From contig NW_022204527.1 of NCBI RefSeq assembly GCF_008831285.2, positions 1 to 43,407 of the forward strand: a stretch of 43,407 bases of DNA, written 5' to 3'. Made by a program: the position numbers and the translations under genes. Below, piece by piece: positions 24,976-36,172 of this stretch. The notes under the pieces are model-generated. The model did no database searches, had not been told where the DNA came from, and worked only from the letters and a program-made list of their open reading frames with translations. The DNA is from Nymphaea colorata (taxonomy: Eukaryota; Streptophyta; Magnoliopsida; Nymphaeales; Nymphaeaceae). Numbering within the stretch: position 1 is the stretch's first letter; every line of letters starts with the position of its first letter.

Positions 24976-26707
24976 ATGCTACTTATCCTCCCCTTAATCC
25001 TCTTTCTCTCCGCCACCTCACAGCACATCTCAGCCGAACTAAAACTCACCCAATTTTCTCCACTCACCTTCGTCCTCTCGTTCTCTGAGCCTGTAGTTAG
25101 ACCGCCCTTCCAGCTTCTACTCAATGGCTTTTTCGTATTAAACGTCACCTTCATTGACCCACCCCACCCACTCCCACACCCCTACCACCATCAGCTTCTT
25201 ATGTATTCACAACAGTGAATCCTTTTGTGACTTTGCTTTAGAATTATTCCGTGCAGTTCATTCGTCCCTTATCGGTGGGAGGAGGCAGGCTGCAACTGTC
25301 CAACTACGTCGTGCAGGCAACCAAGCCAGGCGTCACTGCTCAATACCCTTAGTCTCTGAGCCTGTTCGTTGTGGTGGCCTCTTACTTGATGATCTACTTC
25401 ACCACCCTTGGTCACATCATCATCGAGTTCCTCCAAATTTACTGCGTCATCATGTATCGCGCCAGCCAAAAGGTCTCACTCTACCAAACGATCAGCGCGG
25501 GAATGCTCATACTCAATCCTGAGACCATTAGGGAAAGTGGTGGAGGATCAGTCATGGACTTTGTAGCCATGATCTTTCCTCCCTCAATCATTCTGCTCAC
25601 CGGGGCATTGGGCTTCATTCTACGGAGAAAGTTCAAGGGATAGAAGAGCTTGGGCAGCAAAATATTCTATTAAGTGGGAGTATACAACATATTTATAAGT
25701 TCAGTGGTAGTCTTTATTTTCCCTCTCTTCTTTAACAGCCTCCAGTTCTTCCAGCTGTTAAGATAAGGAGCCATCAACGATCCTGCTTTCAGGGCGATCG
25801 GTGCTTTTATCTCCTACATTTCTACTGTGCTCACCTTTGCAGTCTTATATCTGTAGCTTTCGGGGTGAATCCAAAGTGGGGAGAAAGTGAATAATCCTGG
25901 AAGCATTACATGCAAAGTGAGTCCTTCGACAATTATCGCAAACTTTTGGAAGGTCTTTGGCTGAGCTCGTGGGCAACGCGCAACAAGATCATCATCACAA
26001 TGGTGAAGAGAGTCATTGCAGCTTTGGTCTTCTTCTGGGGGCAAGGCTTCGAATCACCATCTTCCTCATGTAGTTTGCAACAGTATTCTATGTATTTACT
26101 GTGAGGCCTTACAAGGCAGAAATATACTTAAATTCAGCTGTCATATGTAGGCTTTTTTTATTCTATTTCTATGGGTATAGAGTCCTCGGCAATATTTACT
26201 ACTCACTAGGAGAAATCACCTTAAACTATCTGTCTATCCAAAGCTTTTTAAAGACAAGTGTTGTCATTTTTCTCATAATCGTGATTTTCCTGTTCCTCTT
26301 CATCTTCTATGATATGTACTTAAGATTCAATGATCTCAACTACAGAATCAAGCTGGTCAAGGAGAAGATGAGTATAAGCTGAAACTGGTGGAAAAGGATA
26401 GGGGATCCTCAGACTAACGCTCCAAACGCAAAACTCTTCGGTCAGAGTTCACCGACCGTTCCAGGCACAGCAAAGCCAGGAAGGACTCAGCCGAAGAGGG
26501 AATAACTGGCTTCTCTTTCCCCAAGAGCGCTGCCCACCTCCCCAAAGAGAGTAAGAAGATAAAGCGCGTAACCGGTCCAATTCGAAGCGGGAGACGGTGG
26601 AAAGCGGGCCGAACTATCGCTATTCAACTTAAATTTCGATTCATGGTAAGCACTTGAGCAAAAGACAGAAGAAAGAAAGTCTCATCGACTCCATACTAAA
26701 ACAGTGA
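24976..26707 (+). CDS. Polytopic membrane protein, tandem copy A
   Basis: ATG at 24976, TGA at 26705-26707, about 577 residues. N-terminal signal peptide (MLLILPLILFLSATSQ), an ectodomain (LKLTQFSPLTFVLSFSEPVV), then many transmembrane segments, among them YLMIYFTTLGHIIIEFLQIY, MIFPPSIILLTGALGFIL, FISSVVVFIFPLFF, AIGAFISYISTVLTFAVLYL and VVIFLIIVIFLFLFIFYDMY, and a basic C-terminal tail ending ESLIDSILKQ. Closely similar to copy B along its whole length. Relative to B it lacks single bases near 25858, 26050 and 26362, and other small frame changes exist near 25180. Probably a plasma-membrane protein; ciliates have families of such proteins, some channel-like, but no pore motif is seen. Confidence 0.78.
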
Positions 26708-27066
26708 TACTAAATGCTTCATCTTTCTTTAGCTATCATATGAGAATATCAAAGAAATTATGAGAATTATATTCAATTTTATGCATTTTCCTTTTTTAAT
26801 CCGTTTGTCTTGAGACTAGGTTATGATGGCAGCTTTTTTAGCTTAGATTGATTGCTGTTTGTTCATAAGCGTTTTCATAAATAAAGTTTGAGTTGATTAT
26901 TGCTGCAATTCATATAAGAAGAAAATTCTTAAGTTTGCTTGTTGGGATGAGCTTGAGACCATGAATTCATCGTTTTTTTAAGGCAATTCATCAGATTGAT
27001 AGTGATTTCAGATTCATTTTGTTTATGTGCTTGATTAATTAATTGTAGGCTATTTTATAATAAGCG
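26708..27066. other. Intergenic between tandem copies, 359 bp
   Basis: A/T-rich, with no open frame of note. It ends with a ~24-bp block shared with the upstream side of copy A. Confidence 0.6.
27043..27066 (+). promoter_or_regulatory. Shared upstream block, copy B
   Basis: attgtaggctattttataat followed by aa, the counterpart of the block before copy A. Confidence 0.35.
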
Positions 27067-28797
27067 ATGCTACTTATACTGCCTCTGCTGCTTCTCATAC
27101 CAGCTCACACCCAGCCTATCTCTGCATAGCTGCAACTCATCCAGTTCTCTCCACTCACCTTCCTTCTCCATTCTCGGAACCTGTAGTGAGGCCGAACTTT
27201 CAACTTCTACTCAATGGCTTTAACGTATTAAACATCACTTTCCCAGATCCACCGCACCCGCCCCACACCGCTTCCCCCCTCAGCTTCATATGTCTTTACG
27301 TCTGTGAATCCCCTGGCAACTTTGCTCTAGAACTACTCAGTGCAATTCGTTCGTCCTTTAGCAGTGGGAGGGGGAAGACTGCAGCTGTCCAGCTACGTCG
27401 TGCAGGCAAAAAAGACAGGAGTAATCGTCGAATACTCGGAAGTGCTAAGCGTATTTGTGGTGGTTGCATCTACTTGCTGATCTATTTCACCACGCTGGGC
27501 CACATCATCATCGAGTTCCTGCAGATCTACTGCCTCTTCATGTACCACGATAGCCAAAAAACATCGACCTACCAAAAGATCAGCGCAGGCATGCTCATGA
27601 TCAATCCGGACACCATCAGGGTAACTGGAGGAGGATCGGGCATGGACTTTGTAGCCATGGCATTCCCGCCCTTGTTCATACTGCTTACAGGGACGGTTGG
27701 GTTCATACTTCGGTGGAAGTTCAAAGGAGAGAAGAGTTTGGGAAGTAAGATTTTTTACGAAGTTGGAGTATACAACTTATTCATCAGTGCAGTGGTAGTC
27801 TTTATCTTTCCTCTCATCTTCAACAGTCTCCAGTTCTTCCAACTGCTCAGGGAAGGAGCCGTCGTGGATCCTGCCTTCAGGGCAATCGGCGCCTTCCTTT
27901 CCTACATTTCTATCGTTCTCACCTTCTCAGTGCTTTATCTTTTCGTCTTCGCCATGAACCCAAAGTGGGGGTAAAGCGAATAATCCTGGAAAAACTACCT
28001 GCAGAGCTAATCTTTCGACAACTATCGTAAGCTCTGGGAGGGACTGTGGCTCAACACTTGGTCCAAACGCAACAAGATCATCATCACCATGGTCAAGCGA
28101 GTGCTTGCAGTCATCATCTTCTTCTGGAGCAATGGCTTCGAGGTCACCATATTCCTCATGGAGTTCGCAACCGTCTTCTATGTCTTCACCGTCAGGCCCT
28201 ATAAGTCTGAAATATACTTAAACTCGGCTGTCATGTGCAGACTATTGCTATTCTACTTCTATGGGTATGTTGTGCTTGGCAATCTTTACTTCTCCTTGGG
28301 GGAAATCACCATCAACTACATGGTCGTCCAAAGCTTCCTCAAGACCACCTTAGTAGTCTTCCTCATAATCGTGATTTTCCTGTTCCTGTTCATCTTCTAC
28401 GACATGTACTTACGGTTCAACGATCTGAACTATAGGATCAAGCTGGTCAAGGAAGAGGATGAGTATAAGCTGAAGCTGGTGGAGAAGGATAGGGGATCAT
28501 CAGATGAACGCTCCAAACGCAAGACTTTAGATCTGACTTTACCGATCGTTCCAAACACAGCAAACCGAGGAAGGACTCAAATGATGAAGGAAAGCCCGAT
28601 TTCTCCTTTCCCAAGAGCGCTGCCCACCTCCCGCAAAGGGAATAATAGGAGGAAGTGCGGAATCGATCCAACTCGAAGCGGGAAACCATGGAAAGCGGAC
28701 CAACTATCGCTATTCAGCGTAGAAATCAATCCACAGCAAGCACTTCAGCAAGAAGCAGAAGAAGGAAAGCCTTCTCAACTCCATACTCAAACAATGA
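27067..28797 (+). CDS. Polytopic membrane protein, tandem copy B
   Basis: ATG at 27067, TGA at 28795-28797, about 577 residues, the second copy of the tandem pair. Signal peptide MLLILPLLLLIPAHTQPISA, ectodomain, then IYFTTLGHIIIEFLQIYCLF, FPPLFILLTGTVGFILRW, LFISAVVVFIFPLIFNSLQF, AIGAFLSYISIVLTFSVLYL, MVKRVLAVIIFFW and VVFLIIVIFLFLFIFYDMYL, and the tail HFSKKQKKESLLNSILKQ. UAR codons fall opposite GAA/GAG in copy A and the reverse (see findings). Single-base losses relative to A occur near 27168, 27471, 28530 and 28702. Its stop is 38 bp from the stop of the opposing SR-factor gene. Confidence 0.8.
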
Positions 28798-28835
28798 TAC
28801 TACATTTTGGTTATTGCATACGATGAATATAGTAA

Positions 28836-29397
28836 TCACCTTCTCCGCTTGCGACTGCGTTAGGATGATGACGAGGAAGACGATGAAGAGTAGGAGGAAG
28901 ATGATGATGAGCTGCTGCTTGATCTGCGTCTCTTCTTGCTGATCTTCTTGGATTTCTTCTTCCCCCTATCTATCACCATACGCTTACTTTCGCTTGTTGG
29001 ATGGCTCGCTAGAGCTCTCATCCTCACTCGGCCTAACTCATGGAAAAGTTACTTGCGAACTTTCGGCTTGGGGCATATGTTGCTTCTAGATTTCAATCCA
29101 TCTACCTGTGGCCCACATCTCCGCAGTTCCAGCACTTGATGCGGTTTCCCGAGTCCTTAGCGATCTCTACTCGAAGTGGATTCTCGAATTCGGTGCATCC
29201 ACTGGCGCCGTCGACTGCCTCTTGTGCTTCTTTTGAGAAGCAAATGCCTGCGTGTGTGTGTTGATTACTATGAAGGCGAAGTCCCGCATGAGACGCACTT
29301 CCTGGACTGTTCCGAAGCGGGAGAAGAACTTTTTCAGGTCCTGCTCGCCTACCTTCTTGGGATAGCCCCTCACGTAGATCTGGACTGACTCGCTCAT
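28836..29397 (-). CDS. SR-type splicing factor: RRM, CCHC zinc knuckle, RS tail
   Basis: ATG at 29397, TGA at 28836-28838, 173 residues after splicing. RRM: RNP2 IYVRGYPKKV, DLKKFFSRFGTVQEVRL, RNP1 RDFAFI-AFASQ, and LRVEIAKDSG. A 20-nt intron (29086-29105) rebuilds a perfect CX2CX4HX4C zinc knuckle, CWNCGDVGHRSNIC; unspliced, a TGA falls where the last Cys belongs. The tail is basic then poly-Ser (KKKSKKISKKRRRSS, then ERSRKRRR), like SRSF7/Rbp1-type proteins. One further intron of 21 nt near 29251-29271 and a one-base loss near 29240 complete the RRM. Role: pre-mRNA splicing in the nucleus. Confidence 0.85.
29086..29105 (-). other. 20-nt intron inside a zinc knuckle
   Basis: Minus strand gtagatggattgaaatctag. 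Removal turns VGHREMD-stop into VGHRSNICPKPK, completing the CCHC motif. This is the clearest proof of the 20-nt class. Confidence 0.93.
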
Positions 29398-29915
29398 ATG
29401 ATATAACTATGAGACGTGATTATGGTGAGAGCAGGAGGAGGCAGTTTTAGGATGTATCTACAAGCGAGCATTTCTATAGAGAGGAGGAGAGGGGACGGCG
29501 AGTGAGGATAAAGGGAGGGACGGATTGCATAGTTTTGGTATTTTTTTGGTTGTTGTAATGGATGGATTATCGATATTTCAATATTCCTTCAATATTCATT
29601 CCAATTTCTAAAAATAAAGAGGGGAGGCAAATGCATGGCTTTCTCCCTCGCTTCCAGCCACTGAATACTCTCTTGTATCTCACTGCAATTCGTTTAAAAC
29701 CAAAATCTTACTGCAAATGATTATATTTCTTCTTCTTTTGTCACCCATCAGCAAAAATATTTCTCCTCTTTGGCCCACAATACCGAAGGAATGCCAGTGG
29801 CTAAGGGGGTGGAGTGATGCAAATTGAAAAATATTTGCTGCAACATTTCTTGTTGATATGTGTGCTGAGCATATATATAAAATATGGTGATAAATGACCA
29901 TGTGAGTGGAAAGCC
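29398..29915. other. Intergenic, 518 bp, nothing seen
   Basis: A/T-rich spacer upstream of the SR-factor gene and downstream of the C2H2 gene. No coding or structured element noticed. Confidence 0.5.
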
Positions 29916-30229
29916 TCACTTCTGTTGCTGTTTCCGACCGTGGAACTTACGCAGGTGAGCGTTGAGAGCAATCCTGGAGCTGTATTTGCGCTCACAGCCC
30001 TCAATGGGGCAAATTTTATCTTTTTTGAATATTTTCTTATACTTTGAACCGTTGGAACAATTATCACGTCCCAAGTGGGCAAACTGACACTTCTGCGACT
30101 CACTCAGGTAGCCATTTCGCTCCTGAGACGGAAAACCTCCTCCCTGAGAATGCTTATCTCTTGGATTAACTGCTAATGCTGGCCCATATATTGCTGGTAG
30201 CAGGAGTCTGAATATATGAAAAAGAACAT
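29916..30229 (-). CDS. Small C2H2 zinc-finger protein (start uncertain)
   Basis: TGA at 29916-29918. The C-terminus holds one C2H2 finger: ICPIEGCERKYSSRIALNAH then LRKFHGRKQQQK, spacing CX4CX12HX4H. Before it lies a Cys/His-containing stretch (KCQFAHLGRDNCSNGSKYKK) and a short coiled coil (QLIQEISILREEVFRLRSEM). One missing base near 30108 joins the two. The start may be ATG 30229 (MFFFIYSDSCYQQYM), 30187 (MGQHEQLIQEI), or lie before an intron, with ATG 30309. Likely nucleic-acid-binding. Confidence 0.65.
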
Positions 30230-30309
30230 GGGAAGGAAGAATAGACGGGGAAGGCGGTAAGGGAGGGCGAGGGAGAGACGAGGGCGGTCTAGAGGCTGTA
30301 GAGGGACAT

Positions 30310-31005
30310 TTTTGGCCGGTGGGGGCAGGTTTATGTTTAAATTTTAATTATAAACCAAGGAAAGTTTAGGCTTTATTTATAGGCCTAAAAAATGGATGAA
30401 TTTGCCATCCAAAAATGGAAAAGAAAGATAACTCGGGTGGAGGTTGTTGTATGGCCTCGATCCGAAGGTTCCTTCTATTAATTTCTCGTTAACAGAATGA
30501 AGGAAAACCCCACCAAAATATTTTGGTTGGCAAATTGGAGGAGAAGGACGGGAGGAGAAATGGCGTAATTTGGGCTTCGTTAAGGAAGATTTGATGGAAA
30601 ATGGGGAAGTTTTGAATTAATTGATTACCCTTCTCTGCTGTTATATGAAATTATTGATAAGTTAATAATAGAAACTGAACAGTCCATCGCTTGCCCTTTG
30701 CATAAAACACCAAAAGAGCAAAGATTGGCAACAGATTGCTGATGATCTTGGGAAAGTGATCAATAACTCATTTTAAGATCAATAGCCTCTGCTTTATTTT
30801 CTTAACGATTGATCATATAATCTAACAGTCAAAAACCTCACTCCAGTCACTAATCTTTAACTTCCAACCTATCCTTCCCATAAAGGCAGATCTTCCTCAA
30901 AATAATATTTTTCCTCACAGGCCATCCCCCCTCGGCGAGTTCATTGGCTGATAATGAGTTATTAAATGATGTAAATCCACTTTACTAAAAATAAATATAT
31001 TTCTC
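30310..31005. other. Intergenic, about 0.7 kb
   Basis: A/T-rich spacer between divergent genes. No ORF with coding character and no RNA gene noticed. Confidence 0.5.
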
Positions 31006-31845
31006 ATGAGCCTGGCAGCCCCCAAAGCCCACTACGATGAAGCTCGCAATAAAAGAGGCAATAAGTATAGTCCTGACCAAAGCCGCCCCCGCGAGGACAA
31101 CGAAATGGGGCCTATTTACGAGATCGAGGAAATATACACTGAAGAAATCATGCTGCCGTATGCCAGCAACGACCATATCCAATTTTTGCAGAGAAATAAC
31201 TCTGATTTTGTGAGGGACAAGGACAGAAGCAGCAAAATGGCACCGTCGCCCTCCGACCTCTCCTCCCCACTGAGTTCCTATCAGTTCTTGAACGAACTTA
31301 ATAAAAAATAACTCATAAAACACCCCAATTTCTCACGCTAGGGCATCCAGGAAATGAACAAGAAACACAGGAACATCCGCACCAGCCATTACAAGAAAAA
31401 CAATAATCCCCCAAAGGACCAAATTATGAACATTTGTGAGGACCTGTAGGCCGACCAGCCGATCCTGACCGCAAGAGAGGTGCGCCTCAGCCACTAGAAG
31501 ATCTTCACCAGGAAGAGCATCATGAGTTCAAGCACGCAGAGGGCGGTCAGCAACCTGCTCAGGAACAGCGACTAATTGGGTGAAACGCACAAAAGAGCAT
31601 CCTCCACGCAGGGGGTGCGGCGGGAGCCCAACAGTCTCGCCTTCACCAACGAAAAGATTCGCGCCTACGAGCTGAGGAAGCACAATCCCTTGGTCATCTA
31701 CCCCTTCGAGAGCAAGCTAAAGCTGAAAAGAATAGACGATAACCCTAAAATACTGGGGAATATAATCCGTAAAAAATTCAAACAGATGTAGAAAGAGGAT
31801 CTCTATCTGTACATAAACGGGATCGTGCATCGTCGCGACAAGTGA
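31006..31845 (+). CDS. Unknown basic protein, 279 residues
   Basis: One intact frame from ATG 31006 to TGA 31843-31845 under UAR = Glu, with at least six internal TAA/TAG codons. The product is charged and Asn/Ser-rich (MSLAAPKAHYDEARNKRGNK; IMLPYASNDHIQFLQRNN) and ends with KEDLYLYINGIVHRRDK, which looks like the first strands of a cyclic-nucleotide-binding fold. The last codons contain a possible 20-nt intron (31842-31861), so this gene and the next, 63 bp on in the same direction, might be parts of one protein. I could not find a splice pattern that joins them. Confidence 0.68.
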
Positions 31846-31908
31846 AATCATTTGAGTATAGTTTTGATGATAATTATCTTCTCTGATTATAAACTTATAG
31901 AAGAATCC

Positions 31909-33568
31909 ATGATATAAAACTCAGTATACTTGGAGGGCGACCCTCTGTTCGAGCAGTGCAAGAAGTGGTACCGCCTCAATCGAAAAGCGAGGAGAGAGGG
32001 GGGCTGGCTGCACCTCTTCAAGGACCTCTTCAAAATCATCTTTCCCTAAATCCACTATAGCCAAATATTAATCGCAGAAAGTGACATGTTCGAACACTTC
32101 CAGCTCTTCTTCAACACTTCCGTCTCCTGCCAGTAGCCAACGGCTTATTTAGCTAGAAGAAAAAAGGAGAGATCTTGCATGAAAACCCAGCCGTAGACTT
32201 TATCCTCTGTCTCTAGGGGTGCTATAGCATTTCAGCGCACAGGGAGTGAGGTTGAATGGAAGAGCAACCAAGCTGTGTCCTTCAACCGTCCCAACCTCTT
32301 TAAAAGCGAGCGGTTGATAATCAAAGTTACGGAAAATTGCACCTTTTTACGCTTGGATCGAAAATTAATGTAAAAATTTAAAAATGATATCCTAAGGCAG
32401 GACCGGGAAATAAAGGAGGAATTCATGTCCAATTTCCTCTTCTGCAATTTTACCCCCGTATACTACATCAGCATCATCAACGTGATCCCCATCAAGTAGA
32501 ACCACGAAGTGTAGCTCAAGAACGGCTTCATCTACCTCCTCTACAACGGAGTCGTCAAACGCAAGACCAGGGGGCGAGTGGTTGAGGGCACAGAATTGAC
32601 CAAAGGATGCATCATCAACTGCAAAGCACTCTCCGCACTCCTTGAAAAAAATTAACTCTTCACCGAAGAGGAGTGCTACGAGACCAAAGTAGACTCGGTA
32701 GTGCTCAGCTTCTAACTGGAGGAGATGATAAGGATACTCAAACTCAACATCAATTTGAAGAAATTATTGTAGGTAAATTGAAAACCATTGCCCATGAAAG
32801 TCGGAGCTTTCTAAGAAATCATCATAGATCCTAGCTAGGTTCAACGAACGCCTGAAGATATAAAACTAATCAGTATAAATCCACTACTCGGTCGAGTTCA
32901 AGCCGCGCAGCGTAAAATCAGCCCAAGCCTCGAGGACTTTCCGGCGGATGAAGATCATGGAGAACACTGAGTGCAACTACGGAGAGTTCATCACCTTCGA
33001 CAAGTACGACAAGATGATCGAGAGCAAGGAGAGAGTGGCGCTCACCAAGCACAGCTACATCAACCGCGAGAAGAAGAGGGAAAGACCAGTCTACACTCCC
33101 GACTACGAGAAGAAAATCAAAATGCAGAACAAGATGATCAAGATACAAACCGGAAAAATACAGAAGATCAGCCAGAGGGACTCCAAAAAGGAGTGCAACG
33201 TCCAGCAACTGGAAGAAATCAAGAAAAATCTATTCCAAGTCACTCATCTCTTCGATGAACCGCTACAATAAATAGACCAAGTCTACGAGTCAAAACCCCT
33301 ACAGAAGAAATCGAAAACATTCAACAATCTAATGCTGGCATAACACAGAAATCCCCGCGTGAGCAACCTGAAACCTCAGTAATATCTAAAAAACTAATAT
33401 TTTACCGAATTCAACAGCAAATCTCGAGTGCGTTACAGTCTCAAGGACCTGGATTTCGCGAAGCAAGAGAGCAACAAGTAAAACCCAATGATGTTCATGG
33501 ATCGAACGGATTCCAATTTCCCAAAGAAATGCCACCACGTGAAGCTAATCATCAACGATCTATAATGA
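31909..33568 (+). CDS. Putative cyclic-nucleotide-binding-like protein, about 538 residues
   Basis: ATG at 31909 (or 31867, in frame), TGA at 33566-33568. A 43-nt intron (32773-32815) is removed, giving an exact frame with many UAR codons. Residues about 150-280 have the pattern of a cNMP-binding beta-roll: NDILRQDREIKEEFMSNFLF, GFIYLLYNGVVKRKTR, ELTKGCIINCKALSALL and VVLSFELEEMIRIL. The arginine-containing phosphate cassette is not obvious, so nucleotide binding is unproven. The C-terminal half is basic and helical (MIESKERVALTKHSYINREK). Ciliates have many proteins of this type. Confidence 0.6.
32773..32815 (+). other. 43-nt intron (long class)
   Basis: gtaaattg at the 5' end and tttctaag at the 3' end. 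Removal joins INLKKLLE to KSSEILARFNERLKIENE. The unspliced frame hits TGA 6 nt into the intron. Confidence 0.75.
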
Positions 33569-33643
33569 TATCCCTCTTTTTGAAGTATATTCCATCAATT
33601 AAAATTAATAATAAATTGATCCACCAATAGACTTCACCCACCC

Positions 33644-34866
33644 ATGAATCCCTTCAATTCCAGCATCACCAAGAACCTATGCAATACCTATGAAAAGTAG
33701 ATGCGAGCCGCCAATCTCATGCGCGAAAATATCAAAGAACTCAATCGGTCCATGGAGAGCATTGAAAAAATGATATAAAAATCAAGGAGAATCATCAGCA
33801 AGTCGAAAGAAAATACACTCTCTCATAGTCTTTAAAAAGTAAAGGAAAATCAGTATCTATTGACTTCACCCGCCAATAAGAATCAAGATGCCAATCATAA
33901 CCAATCTCACCGAAAATAAAATAAGATTAAAACCTACTACAAGCAAATAGATTTCTCCAAAGCCAATACCTCCACCAAAGCATAAAGAAGAAGCTAGCAA
34001 GCAACTGCTTACCAAAGCAACTTCAAACTATAAAAGAATAAATATGATGAGAGCAGTGAGTATAAGGCAAAGCAGGCCATTTTGAACCAAACTGTTAAGG
34101 TGAGATAGAGGCTGGAATCAAAGAGTAAAGAATCTTCATCACCTTATAAGGAAATAGTTGACCAAGGTAGGACCATTTATAAGTTTTCTCCCCAAAAGAC
34201 AAACAACATGCAGTTCAATCTCACCAAATCACTAGAAAAAACTCACTTCGTCAAGACCGAAAAGCCGAGAAATAAGTATTTAAGGTCCAGCAAGGACGAA
34301 TGCAATTAATAATAGGCATCATTTTAGTCCAAACCCACCCATCATAAGTAAAACATACTGATCGAAGATGAGGATAGCATTGCTGACATATAACAATCCA
34401 ACAAATAGGATCAATAATTGTAGAAGGAGTATAGATTCAAACATAGTGTACGCAAGAGGATGAAAATGACATCTATAGCAAGTACAAGATCTAATCTCCT
34501 GCATTCAACTCTTAGTCCAAGCCAGAAAAGAAGAAAATCAACCTGAAGCTGTTCGAAACGTAAGCCAAAAGGTCCTGCTTGGTGAGTTAGCGGTCGAAAA
34601 AGTCAACATTCGAGTCAATAAAGCTATCGGCGCGCAAGAATTTAGTTCGGGAGCTCGAAGAACTGTAGACGCATTCATCGAGCGAAGAGGAGAGGAAGGC
34701 GAAGTTCATCCTGAAGATAAAGAAATACGGCTTCGTTGAAAAGCATTTGAGCCAGGAGGAAATATGGAATATTTACGGTCAGCTAGTTGAGTCCGACGTT
34801 CCCGAGCTGAAGTGGCCGATCGTGATCGTGGACGAGGTCTACCAAAAGATGAAGCTCAATAAATGA
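33644..34866 (+). CDS. Lys/Ser/Asn-rich protein, about 407 residues
   Basis: ATG at 33644 (MNPFNSSITKNLCNTYEKEM), TGA at 34864-34866, one one-base loss near 34450. The frame contains about twenty TAA/TAG codons, including TAA-TAA-TAG in a row near 34307, all read as Glu. N-terminal coiled coil (RENIKELNRSMESIEKM), long basic low-complexity middle, and a more ordered C-terminus (FILKIKKYGFVEKHLSQEE, then WPIVIVDEVYQKMKLNK). That C-terminal segment is copied, inverted, at 37327-37739. No family recognised. Confidence 0.65.
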
Positions 34867-34987
34867 TTCCTTTCCTCTGGTGATCACTTTCTTCTCAGCT
34901 GGTAACAGCCATGGTTGATTATTTGATTTGCAATATACAAGTTCTATCATCGATGAAGGGTGAACATCCGAATGATGGCTACTGCAA
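34560..34987 (+). repeat. Inverted duplication, left arm
   Basis: About 428 nt, from the taagccaaaagg block to gatggctactgcaa. It covers the 3' end of the gene ending at 34866 and the start of the next gene (ATG 34953). Nearly identical, in reverse orientation, to 37327-37739. Differences are scattered substitutions plus a short length difference just after the shared stop codon. Confidence 0.9.
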
Positions 34988-36172
34988 GGCAAAGACGAAA
35001 ACTTTGTCGACGGCCTCCAACCTAATCCCATCCTTCTCGCAAAAATCCTCAATCTAGCTGGATTAATAATCAAAAAAAGTAGGCAGCTCCCCAGAGCATC
35101 ATCTACGACTCAGCTGGAAGAAAAATCTTCACTCACATGCCTAGGTTCGACGATCCTACGATATGATCAGCAAGCAGATCAACACATCGGCTGCAGTCTC
35201 CATCACTTTCAAAGATAAGGCGCAAAATAGAAAAAAGCAAGAATAGAAGAAACATAATAACTTTATCTAAAATTTTTAATAAATCTATCAAGGACTAGTC
35301 CCTCAGCAACACTATGACCCCAATTTCCTCACCCTGAGGAAAAACCGAAAAAAAACAACCAAAATCGCCAGGTTTAATACCCACAACAGCATGTCCGATG
35401 AAGAGTAAGTGTAGGAAGATCTGAGAAACGCTTTTGAATAAAGTATTCCTAAGTAGTAGAATTTGGGCTATTATGCACGTCTCAAAAGAGATTGGACAGG
35501 AAGGTCGGTGATATCGTCCAAAAAAATCCAAAGAATAGGTTGTGCAGCCAGGTATAAAACAAAGCCGATCGAACCGACGTCTCCAAGGCCCTAAAGGAGA
35601 AGCTGAGTTTGAAAAATAATGCCTCATTCCTCCGCCTATCAAGAACAGGGCTGGTCGTGAAGCTCTCCGACATCGAAAGACGCGCAAAGGGGACGAACCT
35701 CGCCATGATATAAAACCAAAAGGCGAAGAAAGATTTCACCTTCCAAAGATGTCTATCCAAAAATTGCGAAATCGTGCTTGAAGACATAAAAAAGTACGAG
35801 CATTTGGTTTAGGATTCTCTAGGATTGGAGCCCAGGATGAGTTCGAGCAGCAAGCTGGGCAATACCTTCCTGGAGAAGACCTATTCCAGCCAGCAGAAGC
35901 AGCACTCGGAGGAGCGGAACAGCGTATCAGACCTGAACATGCTGCGCTGGCGGTAGAGATGTCTGCAGATCGAGATCACCTGCAAGAGGAATTACAAAAA
36001 GAACAGAAACATCAAGCAGGGCATGAAAATCTTCCACCAGTACTGCAACAAGCTGCAGCAAAAGTTCGACCACGACGAACAGAAGCTGGCCGATATGCTT
36101 CACCAGGAGAAACTGAACGGGGGCATGCATTAGCTGACCCAAATTAAATAGCAGTCATACTTTACTCGCTGA
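34953..36172 (+). CDS. Unknown basic protein, about 406 residues
   Basis: ATG at 34953 (MKGEHPNDGYCKAKTKTLST), TGA at 36170-36172, with a one-base loss near 35490. Many in-frame UAR codons. Composition is Lys/Asn/Ser-rich at the start and more ordered at the end (RCLQIEITCKRNYKKNRNI, then MKIFHQYCNKLQQKFDHDEQ). Its first codons lie inside the left arm of the inverted duplication. It follows the preceding gene in the same direction after 86 bp. No family recognised. Confidence 0.62.

Noticed and set aside
24976-28797. Reading UAA/UAG as glutamine, as in Tetrahymena and Paramecium
   Set aside because: Paralogue and family alignments place UAR opposite Glu at every site I could judge, none opposite Gln.
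34783-35073. Reverse ORF shared with the region near 37277-37516
   Set aside because: The similarity comes from the inverted duplication; the real coding strand is forward at 34 kb and reverse at 37.5 kb.
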